Shown here: piece after piece, positions 5,621-14,672 of the stretch
Position numbering within the stretch: position 1 is the first letter of the stretch
How the letters are laid out: each line of letters starts with the position of its first letter
Source: a virus
IMG/VR virus record: IMGVR_UViG_3300025806_000129
Span: 1 to 30,371 of that record
Strand: one strand, 5' to 3'
DNA length: 30,371 bases
The notes under the pieces: generated by a model
What the model was told of the DNA's origin: nothing
Databases searched by the model: none
Seen by the model: only the letters and a program-made list of their open reading frames with translations
Program-made: the position numbers and the translations under genes

Positions 5621-6009
5621 TATATCTCCACTGGAAATTTAGGGTTAGGGTTTAAAGAAAACGATGTACCATTGGAGGAGCCACCAAAAACAATACAAGC
5701 CTGTTCTTTTTCTTTTGTTCTTTTGGTTACAACAACCGTACTCGTAGTAGATGTAGAGTTTACAAACAGAATTAAACTCATGTTAGGTGTGAGGTGGGAA
5801 ATTACCATAGGTATTTCTTGATAATCTTTTTCTAAAATTTCTATCATTCTAACAAAAGAGTCAACACACATAAAGTTCATTGGAACAGCAAACTCATACA
5901 TATCATCTGGCATAGTTTCTTGAGCCTTGACAAGAACAGGAGCCATAATAATAAGCATAACAAAAGTAAATGCTGCTATAGTTGCTAATAAATATTTAAT
6001 ATGGTTCAT
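5620..6009 (-). CDS. Exported protein of unknown function
   Basis: 129 aa with a signal peptide: YLLATIAAFTFVMLIIMAPV followed by LVKAQE, cleavage likely after KA. The mature part has one Cys in FMCVDSFVRMIEILEKDY and another in QACIVFGG, separated by a short beta-rich region (SLILFVNSTSTTSTVVVT). Marine phages often carry exported proteins with this Cys-helix-sheet-Cys plan; function unknown. A periplasmic or envelope role follows from the signal. It overlaps the 974-aa gene (ATGA) and the next gene (TAATG). Confidence 0.65.
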   Translation of the reverse strand: MNHIKYLLATIAAFTFVMLIIMAPVLVKAQETMPDDMYEFAVPMNFMCVDSFVRMIEILEKDYQEIPMVISHLTPNMSLILFVNSTSTTSTVVVTKRTKEKEQACIVFGGSSNGTSFSLNPNPKFPVEI

Positions 6010-8930
6010 ATATTTGATCTTAAAGTATCTATAATTTCTTGTGTCATGTTATTGTCTACCTCTGTAACACCCTGCTCTTTATATATTTTATATAAACTTG
6101 GATTATCTCTTTTCATTTTCTTCATGGCATCTTTTTTCAGCATTGAAAACAAACTTGATAAGGCTTTTGTTTGTTGTGCTTTAGTAAGTTTTGAGTAAGG
6201 TTTATTTAGATCAACCCCAAAATCTTCCAACCCTCTATATTTCCCAAACTCTTTAATTAAATCTCCCATTGGAGCATTTTTGTACGCTCCATCAATAAGG
6301 GCGGCTATAATCCAAGAGTTATCCCCAACAATTCCTGAGATATATCTGTTTGCTTCTGGCACTCCTGTTCTTGGAGCAAAAGTTCCGTAGTCAAGTCCTA
6401 ATCTATCAACTTCTTTTTGTACTATTTTTTTGGTTCTTCCCCTGACACCAAACAACTGCGAACTTAAACCACCACTTAACCCAAAGAATCCTTCTTCTTG
6501 TTGAAGCGGCCCTTCTTGAGTTGATGATCTTGCAACTGGCAGTTCTTTAGATAGCCCGGGAATGTTTCTTATTGTAGGGTTAACAATAGAATCAAAGGGA
6601 TCATTACTTTTTACATCCCTTATCATTTGATCGCCACCCATTTCTTCTGGCAGGAAATCTTTAAACTGTTTTATAGGAACAGTTAATCCAGATAAATAAT
6701 CACCCAAATATTTTGCTATTTGTTTGCCACTTGTTTTGCCATCCGATCTTAAATAATCAACCAAGGCTAAACCAGTTCCTGAAATTCTATTAATACCTAT
6801 TGCCGCTTCAGAATAATCTAAAGGTTTTAAATTGTTATCTGGATTCATTGATTCAGCCGCAAGCAAATAAAAAGAAAAAGGAGCGAAAGGTCTGGCATCA
6901 TAAGTCTTGCCATTAACAACTACTTCATACCATTTCTCACCTGCCATATCGCTGTTTCTAATTTCCATAGCAGTTCCAAACATAGCAGTTCCAAGCATTG
7001 CTTTTGACATTGAATTGGTAAACTCTTCCGAATCACCCTTTGTAAGTTTTGCTAAAGTGTTTGGAGAAAATGCTTTTGCAAAACCATAAGGTGAGAAGTC
7101 TCTTAGAAACGGAAGTACGTTAGCAAACGCAAATCTTGGGAATGGATTTATTTGATACAAGAAAGGAATCTTTTCAAAACCATCTACTACTGACTTCGCT
7201 AGTTTACCGCCATTAGATGCAAAGGTCATTTGCAAAGCGTGTTCTATAGCATCATCTAAAAGTTTAGCGGGAATATCTGCCAGTCCATCTTTTGTTTTTA
7301 TTTTTCCATTTACTATGTCGTTCATTCCAACGCCATAACTTTTTAAATCTTTCTCAAGTCTGGATTGAAACGCCATGTTTCTAAAAAACTTTTCTTGTAA
7401 AATGTTAAAAGTGTTTGCTAGTTTTGCAATACTACCTGCACCCCTAACTTCTTGAATCGATCTTCCGTATAATTTATTTTTTACAACTGGATTATTTTCA
7501 AGAATATCATCAACAATTTCTTTGTACCCTGTTGCGCCTCTTACAACAGGCAACGCATTAAAGTCAGATGCTACAGAATCCCAAGCATCCTTCAATGTAC
7601 CCTCACCTCTTCTACCTAAACCTGCTTGAATAACATCATCAATAGTAGACAGACCTAAACGCCCAACAGAAGACATTGTGTTTCTAACGGCTGTTCCCAG
7701 TTGAGAAACAAGCATTGCTCTTCTAAAGTTTTCCGCCGCTCTAAGACCATTCAAAAATTTAGAAACATTTTTAGTGTTTCCTTTTCCAAGTTGTTCGGCA
7801 TTAAGAATAAGTTGATCCCTAATTTCTCTAGGTAATTTTTTACTTTTGCCTAACTGTTTTGCAAGTTGAGATAGTTGATTAAGATTTTTACCAGACTCAG
7901 AAGCGGTTGTTTCAAATAACTTTATTACATCAGAGTCTTTCTTGTATCCCAAGTCTTTCATTATTCTTGGTAATGATTCTATAGGTAAATCACCATTAAG
8001 AAAATCATCTCTTAAAGCATCGCCTACTTCCCTAAAGATTCTTTGAGGATCATCTGGGTAATTATTTTTAGCAGTTTGTATACGCTGAATAAGTCCGGGG
8101 TCTGTAACAAGTTCGTTAACAGTAGCCAAGGACATTCTTTCTACTGAACCTTTTGTGGTTGTATCTGTTTCAATAGGTCTGGTAGTGTCTCGCCTTGCTA
8201 CAGGTTCTGCTTCACGAACTAAAGGATTGCTTGCGGCAACAGCCGCTTTTTTATCTTCTAATTTTTTTGCATCGCTTACAAACTCCATAGGCGTTTGATT
8301 TCTTGCGCCAGTTAAATAACCTGCCGCACCTTCAAACTGTCTACCAGTTGCACCTAATTGTGCTTGGCCTATATTTTTTGCTTGGTCTAATCTAAGAACA
8401 GGTTGGGTTGCCAATTCAGCCGCTTTTAATACTGACCCCGGAGTAAACACTTGTGGTGCAAGCGTAGCAAAATCTTCAGTAAACTGACCTATAGACTCCG
8501 CTGTTCCCTGTTCAGCACCAAGATTTAACGCAACATCTTCTGACACATCCCCAAGAGGCTCACCAAAAACACCTCTTGCTGACGCTTCTATTGGAGACAT
8601 TACATACCTTAACCCACCAAGAGCAAAGTTTCCTGCTCCACTAAAAACATCTCCTTCAGAAAATTGTTCGGCACCTCTTGACATTAGTTCTTGACCTGCT
8701 TCTACCTCTTGCTGATAGATTTCAGGAACTCTAGACAGCGGTCTAACAGCATCTGTCATAGCAGATTTTAAAGGCGCACCTAACCCCTGACCTCTAAAAG
8801 ATTCATACTCTCTGCTTTGACGAACTTGATTTCTTAACGCTTCATTACGCTCATCAATAGGCAATGCTAAAACGGATTCATCAACATCAATAGGCCAGTC
8901 TCTTCCTTCAAATGTAAACTCAAATTTCAT
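6006..8930 (-). CDS. Very large putative ejection/internal virion protein (LPD38-like region)
   Basis: 974 aa, largest gene in the window. The N-terminus (MKFEFTFEGRDWPIDVDES) is a short beta module seen at the start of some phage structural polyproteins. The centre is long, helical and polar, with a region AENFRRAMLVSQLGTAVRNT and later a segment around IPFLYQINPFPRFAFANVLP, resembling the large-polyvalent-protein domain LPD38 of phage and mobile-element giants. No lytic transglycosylase or nuclease motif was found. In podoviruses, proteins of this size downstream of tail genes are usually packaged and ejected with DNA. Role inferred from size and position. Confidence 0.55.
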   Translation of the reverse strand: MKFEFTFEGRDWPIDVDESVLALPIDERNEALRNQVRQSREYESFRGQGLGAPLKSAMTDAVRPLSRVPEIYQQEVEAGQELMSRGAEQFSEGDVFSGAGNFALGGLRYVMSPIEASARGVFGEPLGDVSEDVALNLGAEQGTAESIGQFTEDFATLAPQVFTPGSVLKAAELATQPVLRLDQAKNIGQAQLGATGRQFEGAAGYLTGARNQTPMEFVSDAKKLEDKKAAVAASNPLVREAEPVARRDTTRPIETDTTTKGSVERMSLATVNELVTDPGLIQRIQTAKNNYPDDPQRIFREVGDALRDDFLNGDLPIESLPRIMKDLGYKKDSDVIKLFETTASESGKNLNQLSQLAKQLGKSKKLPREIRDQLILNAEQLGKGNTKNVSKFLNGLRAAENFRRAMLVSQLGTAVRNTMSSVGRLGLSTIDDVIQAGLGRRGEGTLKDAWDSVASDFNALPVVRGATGYKEIVDDILENNPVVKNKLYGRSIQEVRGAGSIAKLANTFNILQEKFFRNMAFQSRLEKDLKSYGVGMNDIVNGKIKTKDGLADIPAKLLDDAIEHALQMTFASNGGKLAKSVVDGFEKIPFLYQINPFPRFAFANVLPFLRDFSPYGFAKAFSPNTLAKLTKGDSEEFTNSMSKAMLGTAMFGTAMEIRNSDMAGEKWYEVVVNGKTYDARPFAPFSFYLLAAESMNPDNNLKPLDYSEAAIGINRISGTGLALVDYLRSDGKTSGKQIAKYLGDYLSGLTVPIKQFKDFLPEEMGGDQMIRDVKSNDPFDSIVNPTIRNIPGLSKELPVARSSTQEGPLQQEEGFFGLSGGLSSQLFGVRGRTKKIVQKEVDRLGLDYGTFAPRTGVPEANRYISGIVGDNSWIIAALIDGAYKNAPMGDLIKEFGKYRGLEDFGVDLNKPYSKLTKAQQTKALSSLFSMLKKDAMKKMKRDNPSLYKIYKEQGVTEVDNNMTQEIIDTLRSNI

Positions 8931-8931
8931 T

Positions 8932-10449
8932 TTATTGAATTGCCTTTAAAGTGCCGTCTACTCTGTTGCTTTCTTGAGGATTTGATCCTTGACTTAAAGG
9001 GTTGCCCATACCAAGCAGATCAAAAAAAGCACTTTGATCCATAGTTTTATCTTCTATAATTCTTTGTACTAATTCTGGGTACAGATTATCTAGTTCTTTT
9101 GTGGCACCTTTCAAGTTTATAATTTCTCTTACTTCGGCTATTTGTTGTGCGTTTAAACCCAAGTCTTTTGCGTGTCCAAGAATTTTCATTTGATTTATTT
9201 GACTTATCTGAGTTCCAGTTCTTTTTACTGTCTGAGGTAATCCAGACGTATCAGCAATTTCTTTTGCTTCTTGAGGTGATGCACCCCTTTGAATTGCTGT
9301 TTCATATATGTCCTGCCAAGACATACCCTGCCTAAATTTTCCTTTATTATCAAAGAATGTTTCGTTCCAAATACCTTGCATCCTTGCTTCTTCATCAAAC
9401 TTTTCAGCGGCATCCATTTTTAAAGTAGCCATTTTAATGTAATAACCAGACATAGACTTGCCGCCAGTAAGTTGGGCAATCGCCTCAAGTATCATAGCAT
9501 TTCTGTATATTTTGTTTAATTTATTTAAATGATCTTCTTTTCTTTTTTTAGAGTTACGAGCGTAAGGGCCATACTTAGAGTACAAAACGCTTGTCTCTTC
9601 TGGACTCATTGATTGTTGATTATTTTTGCTATCGTTAATTGAAGTTAATGGAGCATCGTCAACTAATTTTATTACTTCTGGAGAAATATTTTCTGCATTA
9701 GGGTCAGTTGTTACAGCGTCAGCAACAGTTGGCTCAATTGCTTCAGCCTCAACAACAATGGTTGGTTGTCGAGAAACTAAGTTTTGTATTGCTCGCTCTT
9801 CTTCTGTTGTAAACACACTCTCTAATAAAGAGGGGTGTCTATCTCTTAGTTCGTATGCTGATTGCCTTTGTATTTCATCTCTTATTCTAGGATCATCTGG
9901 CGGTAAAAGCGTGTCACTAGGATCATCAAACAATTCTGCTGTACCAATACCCGCACCTATTGCGGCTAGTCTTTTAGATAAATCTGTTGGCGTTTTTCCA
10001 TAAGCGCCTTCACCTGCTCTTTGAGCCACTTTTGCAATAGTTCGACCTGCTTCATCGCGACCAAATATCATTTGTCCTTGTCGAGACGCACCGCCGTATG
10101 CAGGATTTACAAACTTCCTGCCAACAACTGTACCAAATGATTCTATTGGATCACCCGCTACATTTCTGTTTCCTTTTAAAGCGTCATAAGCCTTAGCAAT
10201 TAAACTTCTACCACCCCTAACAACTGGCCCTGCCACAGAGCCTACACCAAAAGGCATAGCACCTTCTAGCATTGGTGCTGTTCTTTCTAATCCTGCTTCA
10301 ATCTGTTGGTTAACCATGTTATCCCATTCGTTAACAGGCATAAGCGGAGACTGAATAGGTGGGTCATATCGGTCTTCAGGAGGTATTCCTTCAAACCTTT
10401 CCCTGTCTTGCTCAAGAAGACGAAGTATTCCTAGTTCTCTAAAGTCCAT
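8932..10449 (-). CDS. Putative internal virion/ejection protein
   Basis: 505 aa, unrecognised. The N-terminal 60 residues are acidic and proline-rich (GIPPEDRYDPPIQSPLMPV). A Gly/Ala/Val stretch follows (EGAMPFGVGSVAGPVVRGG) and a second one (SKRLAAIGAGIGTAELFDDP); both could insert in or cross membranes. The C-terminal half is helical and charged (YGPYARNSKKRKEDHLNKLN, DAAEKFDEEARMQGIW). This mix resembles podoviral ejection proteins. It sits between the 143-aa Gly-rich gene (TAATG) and the 974-aa gene (1-nt gap). Confidence 0.45.
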   Translation of the reverse strand: MDFRELGILRLLEQDRERFEGIPPEDRYDPPIQSPLMPVNEWDNMVNQQIEAGLERTAPMLEGAMPFGVGSVAGPVVRGGRSLIAKAYDALKGNRNVAGDPIESFGTVVGRKFVNPAYGGASRQGQMIFGRDEAGRTIAKVAQRAGEGAYGKTPTDLSKRLAAIGAGIGTAELFDDPSDTLLPPDDPRIRDEIQRQSAYELRDRHPSLLESVFTTEEERAIQNLVSRQPTIVVEAEAIEPTVADAVTTDPNAENISPEVIKLVDDAPLTSINDSKNNQQSMSPEETSVLYSKYGPYARNSKKRKEDHLNKLNKIYRNAMILEAIAQLTGGKSMSGYYIKMATLKMDAAEKFDEEARMQGIWNETFFDNKGKFRQGMSWQDIYETAIQRGASPQEAKEIADTSGLPQTVKRTGTQISQINQMKILGHAKDLGLNAQQIAEVREIINLKGATKELDNLYPELVQRIIEDKTMDQSAFFDLLGMGNPLSQGSNPQESNRVDGTLKAIQ

Positions 10450-10880
10450 TAAGAAACCCCACTGTATCTATACTTTTGCTCTCTAGGCAAATTTAAATAA
10501 AATGCAGGATTGGGAGCAGTGTCTGCAACATCCATTCCTGCTTTAATTGGTTGTGCAGGTTTAATACCAGAGGCTCCAAACTTCCCCGCTCTACCACCAC
10601 CTCCACCACCACCTCGTCTACCACCACCGCCAACACCCTGACCTATTTGACCTAGTTGCTGTGCTACTGCCGCCATAAATTCTCTGTCTATATCTAACGT
10701 TTGATAAGGGTCGTTAGTATAGTCAATAGAAGCGTCTGGGCTTGGCGTGTAAGGAATTATTGGCGTACCAGTATTGGGAATTGCTTGACCGTAATACCCC
10801 GGCCCTGCTCCATAGTTAGGGGTAGGAGCAAGGGTAATACCAGTTGGTGAATTAATAAAACGTGATTCAAGACCAATCAT
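10449..10880 (-). CDS. Glycine-rich small structural-type protein
   Basis: 143 aa. The N-terminal half is Pro/Gly/Tyr-rich (ITLAPTPNYGAGPGYYGQ, IIPYTPSPD), followed by the helix QTLDIDREFMAAVAQQLGQI, a poly-Gly/Arg run (residues about 83-97) and a tail with PREQKYRYSGVS. No family recognised. It is coupled on both sides by TAATG inside the virion-protein block, so a minor virion component is likely. Confidence 0.45.
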   Translation of the reverse strand: MIGLESRFINSPTGITLAPTPNYGAGPGYYGQAIPNTGTPIIPYTPSPDASIDYTNDPYQTLDIDREFMAAVAQQLGQIGQGVGGGGRRGGGGGGGRAGKFGASGIKPAQPIKAGMDVADTAPNPAFYLNLPREQKYRYSGVS

Positions 10881-11893
10881 TATATGTCTCCATATTTAAC
10901 GTGCTTAACACCGTCAATAGTAATAACAGCATCTGGGTACATAGTCTCAACCTGTTGTGCCATTACACCTCGTCGTGGTCTGTCATCACCAATGTAGTTA
11001 TAGTTATAAACACTTAACCCTTTCCATGTAGTTCCTTCAGGTACTATGTTTTCTTTAATATGAATATCAGACCCTGACATAATAGCCGCAGCCGCAATGT
11101 TGCCTATAACTGGTAACAATTCATTAGGTCTATTTGGTGCGGGGCCAGTTGAACTTCCGCCACTAGAACTGGTTCCACCATAGTTGCCTGTAATCATAGC
11201 CATATAGTTCTGTAAGGCTCTCTGTGGAGCGGCGGATTCATAAGAATACCTAGCCTGATCCCTGTTCATAGCCTCTTGTGTCATAGCCCTACGTTGCGCT
11301 CCAACGTCACCAATAGCCTGATACATTCCAAGCGGTGCTTGCATGATTGAAGGATAAAGACCTGCGTAATCTTGCGCTCTACCTTGTGCATCAGAATAAG
11401 CACCATAAGTTAACTGTGCGGCTTTATCTAGCATTTGTTGGTTTGCAGTTTCAATTGCTTTGCGCTGTACTAAATCACCTCTACTGCTACCTCCGGGTTG
11501 ATACTGAACCATCTGCTGTCTAATTCCGGGCAATACTTGGGACTGTAAATTAGACTGCATTTCTCTACCAAGATAGTCCATAACTGGATTAAATCTTGCA
11601 GTATCTACATCACCGCTTAGACCTTGGATAAGCCTGTTTTCTGCCGCTGACTGCTGTGCTGTAGTCCTTGGCCCCATAGCATACCCAAGCGTTCCTGTTT
11701 GACCAACAGTTTGTGCAGGGTCAAATCCCGCTAGTGTTTCTTTAGGATAGTATGCAGGTTCTCCACGATTGTAGAGATTCTTTGCTTGTTCAAACCCAGA
11801 AGTAATATAAGGAACCTGTGGCTCCCATGGCCCTGATGAGGACTCCGAACTTGAAAATGTTGTTACTGGCTGACCGCCTCCGCCTGAACTCAT
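10880..11893 (-). CDS. Minor virion protein with C-terminal S74-like domain
   Basis: 337 aa. The first 270 residues have a Gly/Ser-rich start, an extended Tyr/Pro region, and Gln/Ala-rich helices (LQSQVLPGIRQQMVQYQPGG). From about residue 273 the sequence SGSDIHIKENIVPEGTTWKG continues to LSVYNYNYIG, GVMAQQVETMYPDAVITIDG and VKHVKYGDI: the strand pattern of the peptidase S74/intramolecular chaperone domain, including the SD-x3-K start. In phage fibers that domain helps trimerise and then cuts itself off; here the helical end of the domain is missing, so cleavage is doubtful. Likely an ejection or tail-tip component. Confidence 0.6.
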   Translation of the reverse strand: MSSGGGGQPVTTFSSSESSSGPWEPQVPYITSGFEQAKNLYNRGEPAYYPKETLAGFDPAQTVGQTGTLGYAMGPRTTAQQSAAENRLIQGLSGDVDTARFNPVMDYLGREMQSNLQSQVLPGIRQQMVQYQPGGSSRGDLVQRKAIETANQQMLDKAAQLTYGAYSDAQGRAQDYAGLYPSIMQAPLGMYQAIGDVGAQRRAMTQEAMNRDQARYSYESAAPQRALQNYMAMITGNYGGTSSSGGSSTGPAPNRPNELLPVIGNIAAAAIMSGSDIHIKENIVPEGTTWKGLSVYNYNYIGDDRPRRGVMAQQVETMYPDAVITIDGVKHVKYGDI

Positions 11894-11916
11894 AATGTAT
11901 TCCTCATTTTAATCAC

Positions 11917-12984
11917 TTAATTCCCACCGCCTCTGCTTTCTAAAGCAACTTGATAGGCGCTTGGTTTTATACCCCCGCCTCCCGCAGAAACACTTTTAGG
12001 ACTTTGCTTTGCAATTTTTTGTTGTACTTTGGCTATTTCTGCATTTAACTGATCCCTTAACCTGTCATGCCCAGTAGATGCAAATTCTACAATTTGAGCA
12101 GGTTGCATTGGGGTTACTCTTTGACCGCCAACATTAGCCATAGGTTTTGCCGCTTGTATATAAGCCGCATCTCTAGCCGCTTGTAAATCCGCTCTTACAA
12201 TGTCTGCTCTACTATCAGGCGGGATATGATATTTTCTTGAAATGTTTCCGTCAACATCATAGATTAAATCTGCCATGTCACCACCTTCATAATCTAATAA
12301 AGACTGTGCGCTAACATTGGTTCCGGGGATCATATAGTCGCTTGCATCCCCCGCAGGTGTACCCGATGGAAATCCGCCGCCACCTCTTCCAGACTCATCA
12401 GACCTATTTGTTGCTAATCCACCACCTGCCGCAATCTGTAATTCAGGTCTTAGGTATCTCGCCCCTGCTGAACCCATTCCACCAAATGCTTCTGAGTCAC
12501 CGTATATCTCTGGTGGCTGATAGTAAAAAATGTTGTCAGGAATATTATTAGGATTTGTGTAAGGTTGGTATTGCTCGTAACCAAAAGGACTATCAGATGG
12601 CATATAAGCAGAGTAATCAACTAAGGGAGGAGTGTCGTAATCTTGAACCAACATAGGATAATAAGGATTGTCTGGTCTTGGATTATCTGATACACTTGTT
12701 CTAGATAACTCTGGTATGCCTGTTGATTCAACTACAGCACCAGAAGGGCTTTCAGCAAACGTCTGCCACCAAGCCTTTCCATCATCTTCTTTCCTTACCT
12801 CTCCTGCTTTCCAAGCATTAAATTTATCCATTGCTGAAATCCATTCATCTTTAGGAGCGTCAGCAGATGGTAAAGTTACACCCGGAACCTTGTCATACTT
12901 TAACTGTTTAGCGTGTGCTAATATTTTGTCATGGTCTTTTGACCAAGCATCTCCACCACCTAATCCTAGTGATCCTGAACTCAT
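11917..12984 (-). CDS. Putative minor virion protein
   Basis: 355 aa, unrecognised. An N-terminal helical part (WSKDHDKILAHAKQLKYDKV) precedes a long Tyr/Pro/Asp-rich low-complexity middle (NPYYPMLVQDYDTPPLVDYS), two Gly-rich linkers, and a helical C-terminus (DQLNAEIAKVQQKIAKQSP) ending in ESRGGGN. Its MSSG start and Gly-rich linkers echo the S74-like neighbour, which suggests both are packed or assembled in extended form. The start overlaps the GNAT-like gene end. Confidence 0.42.
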   Translation of the reverse strand: MSSGSLGLGGGDAWSKDHDKILAHAKQLKYDKVPGVTLPSADAPKDEWISAMDKFNAWKAGEVRKEDDGKAWWQTFAESPSGAVVESTGIPELSRTSVSDNPRPDNPYYPMLVQDYDTPPLVDYSAYMPSDSPFGYEQYQPYTNPNNIPDNIFYYQPPEIYGDSEAFGGMGSAGARYLRPELQIAAGGGLATNRSDESGRGGGGFPSGTPAGDASDYMIPGTNVSAQSLLDYEGGDMADLIYDVDGNISRKYHIPPDSRADIVRADLQAARDAAYIQAAKPMANVGGQRVTPMQPAQIVEFASTGHDRLRDQLNAEIAKVQQKIAKQSPKSVSAGGGGIKPSAYQVALESRGGGN

Positions 12985-13403
12985 TAGTGCATCCTCTCTT
13001 TTAAGTCTTTAGTGTATACAATGTATGTATCTTTCCAATCTGGTAACATTTTTTTCCATCCTTTTCTGCCCCATAACTCTAGAGAGGAGCATTTATTTTT
13101 TAAAGCGTATGAAGCAAGCATATCACTAAACTGACTATGCACTTCTTTAAATCTTTCCCCTGCTAAAGCAATAGTTCTTAATACTTTTTTTTGAGGAAAC
13201 TGTATTATTTGTGTAACCATAGAAAGAATAATTTTTTTATTTTCAGTTACAATCCATAACTGCATACTGCCTGACATTAAATTACTAAGGTAGTCATCTG
13301 TTTCTAGTTCACCCTCGCTATGCTGAATTACTTTAGAAAGCAGTGGCGCTACATTATCCCAAATATATGGTACGTCTTCTGGCTCTACAATAGTAGCCTT
13401 CAT
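12984..13403 (-). CDS. GNAT-like protein (phage acetyltransferase-fold family)
   Basis: 139 aa. The layout fits the phage GNAT-like family that sits among virion genes: DVPYIWDNVAPLLSKVI at the start, a dimerisation/strand region MQLWIVTENKKIILSMVTQI, the central IQFPQKKVLRTIALAGERF, then a helix ending SYALKNKCSSLELWGRKGW and a final basic stretch. The Q/R-x-x-G-x-G/A acetyl-CoA loop is not clearly conserved (AGER only), so catalytic activity is uncertain. It is coupled to the preceding gene by ATGA. Confidence 0.65.
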   Translation of the reverse strand: MKATIVEPEDVPYIWDNVAPLLSKVIQHSEGELETDDYLSNLMSGSMQLWIVTENKKIILSMVTQIIQFPQKKVLRTIALAGERFKEVHSQFSDMLASYALKNKCSSLELWGRKGWKKMLPDWKDTYIVYTKDLKERMH

Positions 13404-14476
13404 TTAAATCTCCAGTTACCAAAAACCATTACTTTACCGTCATTGCGAATTGTTACACCAGTATCTATAGTTTCTGTAATGGGTTTAACCATCATCAACT
13501 CGTAATAGTTTTCTGTAGCGTAGTTAAACGTAGCCATAAATGGCAAGTTGATTAAGTTAGCCGCACTAACTGTAACCAGTGCTAATGCAAATACATATAA
13601 CTCTTGATCGTTTTTCTTTACGAAGTCTTCCCATCTGTCCCATTCGGACTTGGTTGTTTGTCCTCTGTCCCACTGCATTGTTTCGCAGGTTGCTGATCCT
13701 CTGCCGTTTCCAGTTCCCACAACTCCCTTGTACGAGCAAGCAATGTCTCCATACCTTTTTGCCAGTGCGCTTGTTCCGTTGAGGTGGTACTCAGATACGA
13801 CAACTGGCTTACCAAGCCTAAGTGCTTCTTCGATACTTTTTCTGAATTGTGACTCACTCAGGTTAAAACCAGTTTGCAAATAGATAACGTCTGCTTGAGC
13901 ATAGTATTCAGGTTTGACTCCGGGGGTTAGGTGTACACCAATAGGTTTGTTAACACCTTTGTTTCTAAGGTTCTGTATTAGTACGTTTACTTCTTGTGCT
14001 GAGTAATACTCATCGCACTCAAGGCATACAACGTAATGACTAACAAGATCATCTACTGCATCTACTACTTGGTTCTGGTAGTCTATCTGATTCTGTAGTC
14101 CCTGCTTGTATGCTTGTGGACTGTCATCAGATATCAACCACATTACAGGAGCCAGATTTTTATTACGCAACCTAGTAAGACGATCACGCCAAGCAACTCT
14201 ATTAACACTGCTTACCTCTTTAAACGAAGAGTCATAACTTCTAGCCATTACATCAGCGTGTGTATCACCGTTAGCGTTTAACTTTTCTATAACCAAATCA
14301 CGCCAGTGATTACTTGTCTCATCTGACAGCCAGTTTAATGTACTGTACTTATCTCTTTCTATTAAAAATGTAGATTTATAATCTGCATATACATTAGGAA
14401 AGTTTTGTCCAAGCAGTGCCAATGTAAGCATAAATACCAACACCGCCACCGGGGTTCCAATTCGTACCATCCGCAT
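13400..14476 (-). CDS. Exported TIM-barrel glycosidase-like protein
   Basis: 358 aa. The N-terminus MRMVRIGTPVAVLVFMLTLA with LLGQNFPNVYA resembles a signal peptide or membrane anchor. The rest alternates strands and helices like a (beta/alpha)8 hydrolase: ADVMARSYDSSF, LAPVMWLISD, HYVVCLECDEYYS with E153/E156 after a strand, PIGVHLTPG, ADVIYLQTGF and GKPVVVSEYHLNG with E229. A Glu after a mid strand and one after a late strand is the arrangement of retaining glycosidases. It could be a cell-wall or capsule hydrolase or endolysin. The start overlaps the upstream gene by 83 nt; Met16 (14431) is an alternative. Function is inference. Confidence 0.55.
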   Translation of the reverse strand: MRMVRIGTPVAVLVFMLTLALLGQNFPNVYADYKSTFLIERDKYSTLNWLSDETSNHWRDLVIEKLNANGDTHADVMARSYDSSFKEVSSVNRVAWRDRLTRLRNKNLAPVMWLISDDSPQAYKQGLQNQIDYQNQVVDAVDDLVSHYVVCLECDEYYSAQEVNVLIQNLRNKGVNKPIGVHLTPGVKPEYYAQADVIYLQTGFNLSESQFRKSIEEALRLGKPVVVSEYHLNGTSALAKRYGDIACSYKGVVGTGNGRGSATCETMQWDRGQTTKSEWDRWEDFVKKNDQELYVFALALVTVSAANLINLPFMATFNYATENYYELMMVKPITETIDTGVTIRNDGKVMVFGNWRFK

Positions 14477-14672
14477 ATCTTATATCACCATCTCTAGGTT
14501 TTTCTGGTTCAACATTAGTTTGCTCTAGTCTTAGTTGAGCCACATTATATATAATGTCGCCCAGTTTATTTAACTCTCTAATAACAAACTCACCCAAGTA
14601 TTCTGGATTTTCTGGTATCGATCCGGGCTGATAGTAAGTTACGCTCTTAACAGTTTTTGAAGGTATAGACAT
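14394..14672 (-). CDS. Small conserved tail-region protein
   Basis: 92 aa. Recognisable small phage protein: EYLGEFVIRELNKLGDII, LRLEQTNVEPEKPRDGDIRY and ADGTNWNPGGGVG, ending YAYIGTAWTKLS. This pattern (LEQ...EP.KP.DGDI.YADGT.WNPG.G.G.Y) recurs in tailed phages near tail and fiber genes; function unknown, probably a small virion or fiber-associated beta protein. It is coupled to the nozzle-like gene (14672) and its 3' end is overlapped 83 nt by the glycosidase-like gene. Confidence 0.72.
   Translation of the reverse strand: MSIPSKTVKSVTYYQPGSIPENPEYLGEFVIRELNKLGDIIYNVAQLRLEQTNVEPEKPRDGDIRYADGTNWNPGGGVGIYAYIGTAWTKLS

Noticed and set aside
6006-8930. Lytic transglycosylase domain expected in a large podoviral internal protein
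   Set aside because: No catalytic Glu-Ser motif with the usual flanking helices could be found by eye.
10560-10640. Tandem CCACCA-type repeats that could be a regulatory repeat array
   Set aside because: They encode the Gly/Arg run of the 10449-10880 protein in frame.
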